From contig JAEZIH010000213.1 of NCBI GenBank assembly GCA_023416055.1, positions 1 through 5,378 on the forward strand: a stretch of 5,378 nucleotides of DNA, read 5' to 3'. The number at the start of each line of letters is the position of its first letter. Position 1 is the stretch's first letter. The translations under genes were made by a program, and so were the position numbers. The notes under the pieces were generated by a model. That model was not told the origin of the DNA. It did not search any database and worked only from the letters and a program-made list of their open reading frames with translations. Shown piece after piece: positions 1 through 5,378 of this stretch. The stretch is from Pseudomonadota bacterium (GTDB lineage: Bacteria; Pseudomonadota; Alphaproteobacteria; Caulobacterales; Caulobacteraceae).

Positions 1-48
1 ACGGGCGGGTGTCGCGCGCGGCCCTTTCCGTCTCTGTGTCTCCCGGTC

Positions 49-3000
49 TTACCAGGGACGGTAGTTCAGGCCGATGTTGAAGCGACGGCCCCAGGCATCG
101 AAGTTGCTGTACAGGGTGTTGCCCAGCCACGGGTGCTGTTCGTTGTCGAACAGGTTGGTGACCCCGGCGCGCAGCGTGAGCTGGTCGTTCACGTTGTAGC
201 GAACCGTGAGGTCGTGACGGGCGAAGTTGCCGGTGTCGTAGGCGTGCCACGGACGGTTGTCGGCGTTGTTGATGCTGGCGCGCAGGTTGGCGATTTCCTG
301 GGCGGTCTGCCAGTCCATCGTCCAGTTCACGCTCCAGGTGTCGTTCGGCACCCAGGTCAGCGAGGAGGTCAGACGAACCCGCGGATAGAACAGGTCGCCT
401 TCCAGGCTGGTCCGGATGGTCGGATCCGAAACGTTGGTGAACTGCTGCTGGTCGATCAGCCACAGACCACCGACCGAGTAGTTGAACATGCCGAAGTTGC
501 GGCCGAAGACCTCTTCGGTGTCCAGACGGTAGTTGGCGGTGAAGTCCAGACCGCGGGTCTTCAGGGCGGCGAAGTTGATCGAGCCCTGGATGAAGCCGCC
601 GATCGGGTCGCCGGTCGGTCCGCCGATGCCGAACGGGATGGTCGGGTTGTTGCGGAAGATGGTGGCGCAGGCTGCGGTGTCGAGCGAGGGCCCGTTGACG
701 CAGTTGGCCGCCGCCGCCGCCGCGGTCACCGCCGAGATCACGTTGGTGACCTCGATCTCGTAGTAGTCGAGGACCAGCGAGAAGTTCGGGAAGAAGCGCG
801 GACGCAGGATGGTCGAGAAGGTGAAGGACTCCGACTCTTCCGGCAGCAGGAACGGGTTACCCGCGTTCACCCCGGCGATGCCCGACGTGTAGATCGGGTT
901 GAAGTCGTCGACGTTGGTCGCGGTCGCGCCGGCGAAGTCGAAGGTCAGACCTTGCAGCGCGGCCAGGGCCGTGCAGTTGGCGATCCGGTTGGCCCGGATG
1001 TCCGCGGCCAGGCCCGGAGCGTTGATGCTGGCCGTCGAGCAGGGGTCGACGACGCCGTTCCAGAAGGTCTGGGTGGCCGGCGCGAAGTTCTCAGCCAGGT
1101 TCGGCACCCGCAGCGAGGTGTTGAAGCTGGTGCGGAAGGTGATGTCGTCGATCGGACGATACACCAGGTTCACGCCGTAGACGTCGATCTCGCCGATGGT
1201 GCTGTAGTCCGACCAGCGGTACGAACCGCTGAGTTCGGCGTACTTGCCCAGCCAGCTGTCGCGGAACAGCGGCAGCGACATTTCACCGTAGAACTCGTCG
1301 CTCTCGTACTCGGCCGGCAGGAAGTCCGGGCCGGTGTTGAGGAAGAGGTAGCGACCAGCGGTGTCGGCGCTGCGGCCGATGCCGCGGGTGTATTCGCGGC
1401 GGTGCTCGTAGCCGAGGGCCACGCCGATCGGGCCGGCGCCCCAGAAGTCCCACAGCTCGCCGGCGACGTTGACCAGCGCCTGCTCCTGCTCGTTCCGCTC
1501 GCGAACGAAGATGCTCGCGAAGGTGTAGTCGAGAGCGGCCGGATCCTGGTTGCCTTCACCGAAGACGTTCAGCGGACGGCACTCGTTGATCGCGGCCTGA
1601 CCGTAGGCGGTGTCGCGGATGTCGCCGCCACGCCAGTAGTCGGCCAGATCGCCGTTCGGAACGCCTTCAGCCGCCGCCAGGGCGATACGGCAGACGATCG
1701 CGCCCGGGGTGCCCATGACGCCGGCCACGTCGACGACCGAGTCGGCCGCCCACTGGAAGCGTTGGACGTCGACGCCCGCTTCCTCGTTGACGTTGTCCAT
1801 CTCGCCGTAGGTGTAGCCGATGTCCCAGCTGACGTTCCGGACGAACAGGATGTTGTCCAGTTCGCCTTCCAGCGCCGCGACGTAGCGGGTCACCTCACGG
1901 GTGTTGCTCTGATAGCGGTCCGGACCGAACATCGAGTGACGCGCGATCGGCGTGGCGAAGGTGGCGCCCGGCGTGCTCGCGGCGTCGGCGGTCGGGGCGT
2001 TCCAGCGGATCACCTGGTTGGTGGCGATCGCGTCCTTCACGATCTGCGGCAGGAAGGCGTTGTCCGACCAGCGCAGCTCGAACGAGCTGGTGCCGTACAG
2101 CGGGCTGGCTTCCCGGGAGCCGTAGGAGTTGATCAGGTCGATGTCGAAGAAGGTCGGCTGCGAGATGTCGAAGACATCTTCGGTGACGAACTTGGCTTCG
2201 AGCTTGGCCCGGACGTTATCGGTGACGTGGAAGGTGCCGCCGACCTGGTAGCGCTGCGACTCGATGCTCGGGAAGCGCGAGCCGCTCGAGAACCACGCCG
2301 GGCTGACGCCGTCGCCGCCGATGTTGTACGGGCGGCTGGCACCGGTGACGCCGATGCGCTGGCCGAAGTCGGCCAGGCGGGCCGTGCCGGTGCCCGCCGG
2401 GTACCAGAAGGTCTTGCCCGGGTTCACCGCGAAGCACGAGGCGTTCCACGAGAAGACGCCCGCGGCGCTGTGGCAGGTGAAGTAGGGGATGTCCGGGTCG
2501 TTCAGCGGGCTGCCCGGCTGCGAGTTGGCCAGGGTGGTCTGGCCCCAGCGCGGACGGTCCATACGGACGACGTTCTGGAAATAGGCGTTGTCCATGAAGC
2601 CGTCATACGGCGCGGTCGTCGGGTCGGCGTCGATGCCGAGGATCAGCGGCGTGCGGGCGATCCAGTCGACGTCCATCGACGTGACTTCGTCGGCCTTTTC
2701 GTACTCGCCGAAGACGTAGACGTTCAGGCGGTCGTCGAACAGGTTGGCGCCGGCCAGGGCCGAGATGCGGCGGGTGGCTTCGCCGTTCTGGTTGATCATG
2801 CCGTAGTTGGCGTCGATCTCCAGGCCTTCGAAGTCGTCGCGCAGCGAGAAGTTCAGCACGCCGGCGACGGCGTCAGCGCCGTAAACCGACGAGGCGCCGC
2901 CGGTGACGATTTCGATGTTCTCGATCAGCAGACGCGGGATGGTCGAGACGTCGACCGAGAGGGTGCCGCGCGAAGAACCGACGTGACGGCGACCGTCGAC

Positions 3001-3384
3001 CAGGGTCAGGGTGCGGCCGGTGCCCAGCGAGCGCAGGTTGGCGAAGTCCAGACCGCCGTCGTTCAGACCCGAACCGGTGGTGTCGGACGGAACCAGCGAG
3101 TTCGACAGGGCCGGGATGGTGGCCAGATAGTCGATCACGGTCGACTGGCCGGTGGTCAGCAGCTGTTCGCGCTCAACCTGGATCAGCGGGGTCGGAGCGT
3201 TGGTCGGGTCGCGGCGGATGCGCGAACCGGTAACGACGACTTCCTCGATCTGGGTCGCCTCCTGGCCTTGGCCCTGGACGTTGACGCTGGGCAGCTGGCT
3301 TTCCTGCGCCAGGGCCGGAGCCGAGGCGGCCATGACCCCTGCGAGGATCGTCGTGCCGAAAAGAAACTTGCGCTTGAGAAGCAT
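49..3384 (-). CDS. TonB-dependent outer-membrane receptor, substrate unknown
   Basis: Gated outer-membrane transporter that imports a substrate using energy passed from TonB-ExbB-ExbD. The 1111-residue product has a signal peptide (KRK near the N-terminus, hydrophobic core, likely cleavage after ALA at residue 26). A TonB box, IEEVVVTGSRI, lies at about 46-56. The plug spans about 60-185, with LRSLGTGRTLTLVDGRRHV at 117-135 and GGASSVYGADAVAGVLNF near 161-178. The rest is a 22-strand-type barrel, with a typical late motif LRAGVTNLFDN at about 1071-1081 and an aromatic last residue (Trp). No STN signalling domain fits between the signal peptide and the TonB box, so it is probably not a FecA-type transducer. 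It is longer than the usual 700-900 residues. All eight cysteines fall in four close pairs. The start chosen is ATG at 3384, with GGGG nine bases upstream; an in-frame TTG at 3399 lacks a ribosome site and would only add five residues before the signal peptide. The substrate cannot be told from sequence. Confidence 0.96.
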   Translation of the reverse strand: MLLKRKFLFGTTILAGVMAASAPALAQESQLPSVNVQGQGQEATQIEEVVVTGSRIRRDPTNAPTPLIQVEREQLLTTGQSTVIDYLATIPALSNSLVPSDTTGSGLNDGGLDFANLRSLGTGRTLTLVDGRRHVGSSRGTLSVDVSTIPRLLIENIEIVTGGASSVYGADAVAGVLNFSLRDDFEGLEIDANYGMINQNGEATRRISALAGANLFDDRLNVYVFGEYEKADEVTSMDVDWIARTPLILGIDADPTTAPYDGFMDNAYFQNVVRMDRPRWGQTTLANSQPGSPLNDPDIPYFTCHSAAGVFSWNASCFAVNPGKTFWYPAGTGTARLADFGQRIGVTGASRPYNIGGDGVSPAWFSSGSRFPSIESQRYQVGGTFHVTDNVRAKLEAKFVTEDVFDISQPTFFDIDLINSYGSREASPLYGTSSFELRWSDNAFLPQIVKDAIATNQVIRWNAPTADAASTPGATFATPIARHSMFGPDRYQSNTREVTRYVAALEGELDNILFVRNVSWDIGYTYGEMDNVNEEAGVDVQRFQWAADSVVDVAGVMGTPGAIVCRIALAAAEGVPNGDLADYWRGGDIRDTAYGQAAINECRPLNVFGEGNQDPAALDYTFASIFVRERNEQEQALVNVAGELWDFWGAGPIGVALGYEHRREYTRGIGRSADTAGRYLFLNTGPDFLPAEYESDEFYGEMSLPLFRDSWLGKYAELSGSYRWSDYSTIGEIDVYGVNLVYRPIDDITFRTSFNTSLRVPNLAENFAPATQTFWNGVVDPCSTASINAPGLAADIRANRIANCTALAALQGLTFDFAGATATNVDDFNPIYTSGIAGVNAGNPFLLPEESESFTFSTILRPRFFPNFSLVLDYYEIEVTNVISAVTAAAAAANCVNGPSLDTAACATIFRNNPTIPFGIGGPTGDPIGGFIQGSINFAALKTRGLDFTANYRLDTEEVFGRNFGMFNYSVGGLWLIDQQQFTNVSDPTIRTSLEGDLFYPRVRLTSSLTWVPNDTWSVNWTMDWQTAQEIANLRASINNADNRPWHAYDTGNFARHDLTVRYNVNDQLTLRAGVTNLFDNEQHPWLGNTLYSNFDAWGRRFNIGLNYRPW
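706..723 (-). repeat. Short GCG codon run (six alanines) in the receptor gene
   Basis: Six consecutive alanine codons (five GCG and one GCC) form a trinucleotide run encoding residues 888-893 of the receptor, just before Cys895 in a predicted loop. The length stays in frame whenever whole units are gained or lost. It is probably only codon bias plus an Ala-rich loop. Confidence 0.6.
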
Positions 3385-3455
3385 GTGATTGGGCCCCAAC
3401 CGTGGTGAATACGAGACGCGTCATCCGCCTGCGACGGATTCCGCTTCGAATTTGC
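3385..3455 (-). promoter_or_regulatory. Probable 5' leader of the receptor gene, with GANTC site
   Basis: If the candidate promoter at 3456-3483 is real, transcription would begin near 3450 and leave a leader of roughly 65 bases. It contains a weak hairpin (stem ATCCG/CGGAT, 3423-3427 with 3435-3439, seven-base loop) and one GANTC sequence at 3437-3441 that overlaps the hairpin. GANTC is the target of the CcrM adenine methyltransferase in many alphaproteobacteria. The end of the leader carries a modest ribosome site, GGGG at 3394-3397, nine bases before the ATG. No known riboswitch pattern was recognised. Confidence 0.35.
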
Positions 3456-3483
3456 ACGCTAGCAGCTAAGCCCGGCGGAACAA
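3456..3483 (-). promoter_or_regulatory. Candidate housekeeping promoter for the receptor gene
   Basis: On the minus strand TTGTTC (3483-3478) and GCTAGC (3463-3458) are separated by 14 bases. This resembles the Caulobacter housekeeping pattern TTGACGS, 10-14 bases, GCTANAWC. The -35 keeps TTG and the -10 keeps GCTA, but the second half of the -10 does not match. The position, about 70-100 bases before the ATG, is sensible. This is a match by eye to a loose consensus, so the call is tentative. Confidence 0.35.
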
Positions 3484-3518
3484 GGGAATGTGGCGCCGCG
3501 GCGGCCAATCAGGGCCCG

Positions 3519-3609
3519 ATCTGTAACAATCCGGACACAGTCTCGCCACGCGAGTGAAACCTGCGTCACGCAGGACCAGAAGTGGTCCGGCGTTGGGATT
3601 GTTACAGAT
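3519..3609. repeat. 91-base composite palindrome at the ftsA 3' end
   Basis: Two perfect 14-base inverted arms, ATCTGTAACAATCC at 3519-3532 and GGATTGTTACAGAT at 3596-3609, are 63 bases apart. Between them lie three perfect short inverted repeats: CTCGC-CAC-GCGAG (3542-3554), CCTGCG-TCA-CGCAGG (3560-3574) and GGACCA-GAAG-TGGTCC (3573-3588). The last two share two bases. As RNA from either strand this could fold as an outer stem closing a junction with up to three arms. The right-hand arm includes the ftsA stop codon (3602-3604). Function is unknown: a 3'-end or processing structure, a regulator site pair, or a small mobile palindromic element are all possible. No target duplication is evident at the flanks. 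Confidence 0.75.
3555..3588 (-). terminator. Possible weak terminator after ftsA
   Basis: In the ftsA transcript two adjacent hairpins form directly downstream of the stop codon: GGACCA/TGGTCC with loop CTTC, then CCTGCG/CGCAGG with loop TGA, followed by TTTCA. The second stem is GC-rich and followed by only three T residues, so it is a weak intrinsic terminator at best. It may instead slow polymerase or protect the message end. It is the only terminator-like structure between ftsA and the receptor gene. Confidence 0.3.
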
Positions 3610-4930
3610 TTTCCCGCAGCCAGCCGGCCGCGCGCGCCACAATTCCGCCGCGGTGCATCCGCGGCGCATCGGCGGCCGTGATCTGCCGCGACATCAGCTT
3701 GCGCGCCGACACCGCCTCGCGCGGTCCATAGGCGGCGCGAAGCAGGACGCCGGCCGCCGAACAGAAGGCGGGGCCTGATGCGGCGTCCGCCAGGTGGGGC
3801 GCGCGCTGCGGCTTGCCGAGACGGACGGGGCGGTCGAACACGCGCACCGCCAGTTCGCGCACGCCGTTCAGTTGGCTGGCGCCGCCGGTCAGCACCAGCC
3901 CGGCTCCGGGCTCGAGGCCGACGCCGGCGTTGCGCAGGCGGTCGCGCAGCAGCTCGAGCGTCTCCTCGACGCGCGGTGCGATCACGGTCTTCAGCATCGA
4001 ACGCGGGACCACGACCGGTCCGGCCGAGGGATCCTCGCCGCGCGGCGGGGCCTCCAGCATCTCCCGATCCTCATTGGCCGAGGCCATGGCCGAGCCGTGC
4101 AGGGTCTTAAGCCGCTCGGCTCCAGCGCGCGAGGTCGACAGGCCGCGGGCGATGTCGGCGGTGACGTGATCGCCGCCGACGTTCAGCGATTCGATGTGCA
4201 GCAGGCTGCGCCCGCCCCAGACGGCCGCCGAGGTCGCCCCGCCGCCCATGTCGATGCAGACGCAGCCGAGATCCATCTCGTCGTCTTCGAGGGCCGCCAG
4301 CGACGAGGCGACCGGCGCCGCCACCACGCCTTGCAGGTCGAGGTGGGCCAGCTCCAGGCAGTGGCTCAGGGCGGTGAATGCGCTCTCGGCCATCGACACC
4401 ACCAGCAGGTCGAGGCCCAGCGAATGGCCGCGCATGGCGCGAGGGTCGTGCACGCCCCGCGCGCCGTCGACCGACCAGGCGATCGGCAGGACGTGGATGG
4501 GGCGGCGGTTGGGCAGGCGGATCTGCGCCAAGGCCATGGCGATGGCGCGGGCCAGGTCGGCGTCGCCGACAGGATTGGCCCCTAGCGAGACGCGGGCCTG
4601 CACCCGGTGGCTGGCCATCTGGCCGATGGCGGTGGTCACCACCACGCCCGAGACCGGCGAGCCGGCGGCGCGCTCGGCGCGTTCGACGGCGTGCCCGATC
4701 GCTTGGGCCGCCTCGTCCATGTTGACGATGCCGCCGCCGCGCACGCCGCGCGACTGGACATGGCCGGCCCCGGCCACGCGGATGGTCCGGTCGGCGTGGC
4801 GCACGCCGTCCGGCTTCATGATGAAGCAGGCGACCTTCGACTGGCCGAGGTCCAGCCCCGCCACCACCGGCGCGCGCCCCGCGACCGCCCGGCCGCCATC
4901 CACTGACCTGTCCACCAACCGCCCAGCCAT
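3602..4930 (-). CDS. ftsA: Cell division protein FtsA
   Basis: Actin-like ATP-binding protein that tethers FtsZ filaments to the inner face of the cytoplasmic membrane and recruits later divisome proteins. The 442-residue product begins with about 20 extra residues. It then shows the phosphate-1 motif GLDLGQSKVACFI (25-37), the FtsA-specific 1C (SHS2) region at about 90-180, the phosphate-2 motif CIDMGGGATSAA (225-236) with NVGGDHVT (250-257), a 2B segment at about 265-335, and the adenosine motif LVLTGGASQLNGV (345-357). It ends in a short amphipathic helix, GGIVARAAGWLRENL (428-442), the usual membrane-targeting sequence. Length and motif order are normal and nothing is missing. The ATG at 4930 has AGGGGA seven bases upstream. 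The gene starts 16 bases after ftsQ on the same strand, so the two are almost surely one operon. Its stop codon lies within a 14-base inverted-repeat arm. The next gene is a TonB-dependent receptor rather than ftsZ. Confidence 0.97.
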   Translation of the reverse strand: MAGRLVDRSVDGGRAVAGRAPVVAGLDLGQSKVACFIMKPDGVRHADRTIRVAGAGHVQSRGVRGGGIVNMDEAAQAIGHAVERAERAAGSPVSGVVVTTAIGQMASHRVQARVSLGANPVGDADLARAIAMALAQIRLPNRRPIHVLPIAWSVDGARGVHDPRAMRGHSLGLDLLVVSMAESAFTALSHCLELAHLDLQGVVAAPVASSLAALEDDEMDLGCVCIDMGGGATSAAVWGGRSLLHIESLNVGGDHVTADIARGLSTSRAGAERLKTLHGSAMASANEDREMLEAPPRGEDPSAGPVVVPRSMLKTVIAPRVEETLELLRDRLRNAGVGLEPGAGLVLTGGASQLNGVRELAVRVFDRPVRLGKPQRAPHLADAASGPAFCSAAGVLLRAAYGPREAVSARKLMSRQITAADAPRMHRGGIVARAAGWLRENL

Positions 4931-4937
4931 ACTGTCG

Positions 4938-4943
4938 TCCCCT
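4938..4943 (-). promoter_or_regulatory. Ribosome binding site of ftsA
   Basis: AGGGGA on the minus strand lies seven bases before the ftsA ATG and three bases beyond the ftsQ TAG. It is a strong Shine-Dalgarno match at ideal spacing and settles the ftsA start. Its closeness to the ftsQ stop would allow ribosomes finishing ftsQ to reinitiate on ftsA. Confidence 0.7.
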
Positions 4944-4946
4944 GCC

Positions 4947-5378
4947 CTACGCTTCGCCGGAGGAAGGCCGGACGGCGACCTCCTCGGGCGTCCTCAGATC
5001 GATCCGGGCGAACCCGAGCTCCAGCAGCCGCTCGCGCTGGTCCAGCGCGTCCAGCTGGATCAGGGCCGCGTCCTGGTCCGTGGCCGGCAGCTGGATCAGG
5101 CTGCCGTCCTTGAGACGCAGGTCCCAGCGGCGCTCGTCCACGCGCACCAGCGCTTCCAGCCGGGCCATCAGCCGCGGCCGTTGCGCGATCAGCGGCAGCA
5201 CCTCGGCCGCGGCCTGTTCGGCGCCCTTGCCGACGACCAGCGGCAGGTTCGGATAGCGCCCCGCGTCGGCGCCGGGGATGACCTCGCCGTGGCTGTCGAT
5301 CACCATGTTGCGGCCCCCGGCCTGCCACACGGCCAGCCGGTCGTGCTCGACGACATGAACGATCAGGGTGTTGGGAAG
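4947..5378 (-). CDS. ftsQ: Cell division protein FtsQ, C-terminal part (partial)
   Basis: FtsQ is a single-pass inner-membrane protein whose periplasmic part forms the FtsQ-FtsB-FtsL complex and links early and late divisome proteins. Only the last 143 residues are present; the frame runs open to the window edge and the cytoplasmic tail, membrane segment and most of the POTRA domain lie outside. The visible part opens with PNTLIVHVVEHDRLAVWQ, the conserved junction between POTRA and the FtsQ beta domain. It continues through MVIDSHGEVIP and the beta-rich segment RRWDLRLKDGSLIQLP, and closes with ARIDLRTPEEVAVR, the typical FtsQ end. A GTG at 5330 lies inside this conserved block and is not the true start. 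The gene ends in TAG, 16 bases before ftsA. About half of a typical alphaproteobacterial FtsQ seems to be missing. Confidence 0.95.
   Translation of the reverse strand, partial: LPNTLIVHVVEHDRLAVWQAGGRNMVIDSHGEVIPGADAGRYPNLPLVVGKGAEQAAAEVLPLIAQRPRLMARLEALVRVDERRWDLRLKDGSLIQLPATDQDAALIQLDALDQRERLLELGFARIDLRTPEEVAVRPSSGEA

Noticed and set aside
1..48. GGGC/GCCC (3-6 with 21-24) considered as a terminator after the receptor gene.
   Set aside because: The stem is only 4 bp with a 14-base loop and there is no T tract in the minus-strand direction; the window ends before anything more can be seen.
133..3408. An open frame of 1091 codons on the plus strand, antisense to almost the whole receptor gene.
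   Set aside because: Its predicted protein is a low-complexity mix of V, R, G, D and A with no recognisable domain. Long antisense frames are common opposite GC-rich genes with strong third-position bias. The minus-strand frame has a full, family-consistent receptor.
3491..3507. Near-palindrome TGGCGCCGCGGCGGCCA upstream of the candidate promoter, considered as an operator.
   Set aside because: It is an imperfect, pure-GC stretch with a mismatch in symmetry; such runs are expected at this GC content.
3386..3517. TGATTGG (3386-3392) and CCAATCA (3505-3511), each beside a GGGCCC, as a possible inverted repeat that could mask the receptor ribosome site.
   Set aside because: The distal copy lies upstream of the likely transcription start, so it would not be in the receptor message, and GGGCCC is self-complementary. 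The match is short enough to be chance.
3519..3609. The cloverleaf-like element considered as a tRNA or a tRNA-like gene.
   Set aside because: The outer stem is 14 bp instead of 7, the arms are not at tRNA spacing, and no T-loop (TTCGA type) or CCA end is in place.
3466..3778. Short frames of 63-74 codons across the ftsA/receptor gap on both strands.
   Set aside because: They overlap the end of ftsA and the palindromic element, lack ribosome sites, and resemble no protein I know.
3794..4585. A 263-codon plus-strand frame, with smaller ones nearby, opposite ftsA.
   Set aside because: They are antisense to a complete, motif-supported ftsA, and the translations are rich in Q, A, R, H and G with no domain character.
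4816..5328. A 170-codon minus-strand frame overlapping the ftsQ/ftsA junction.
   Set aside because: It is the shifted frame of ftsQ and the ftsA start; its product is an Arg/Gly/Ala-rich string, while the ftsQ frame shows the expected conserved blocks.

Overview
The window has very high GC and reads almost entirely from the minus strand. It carries the end of a division-gene operon (ftsQ, then ftsA) followed by a large outer-membrane TonB-dependent receptor gene. The FtsA and FtsQ sequences, the receptor style (an EEVVVTGSRI TonB box and a NLFD C-terminal motif) and the GC content point to an alphaproteobacterium. Caulobacterales (Caulobacter, Phenylobacterium or Brevundimonas type) is the best guess. 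The order is an inference from protein character, not from a marker gene.

Layout in the direction of transcription (right to left): 5378-4947 is the C-terminal half of ftsQ, cut by the window edge. A 16-base gap holds a good Shine-Dalgarno sequence, then 4930-3602 is a complete ftsA. Bases 3601-3385 are a 217-base intergenic region. It contains a 91-base composite palindrome that begins inside the last codons of ftsA, a candidate housekeeping promoter, and one GANTC site. Bases 3384-49 are a complete receptor of 1111 residues with a signal peptide, TonB box, plug and beta-barrel. Bases 48-1 hold nothing I can identify.

FtsQ (periplasmic scaffold of the divisome) and FtsA (actin-like membrane anchor for FtsZ) work together in septum assembly and are almost certainly co-transcribed. 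The receptor probably has nothing to do with division; it imports an unknown substrate across the outer membrane with TonB energy. Its position is notable because the slot just after ftsA is normally held by ftsZ, which is not in this window.

I see no sign of a defence system, mobile-element gene, CRISPR array or RNA gene of known type. The most unusual item is the palindromic element at the ftsA 3' end: a perfect 14-base inverted repeat that includes the ftsA stop codon and encloses three small perfect hairpins, giving a cloverleaf-like potential fold.
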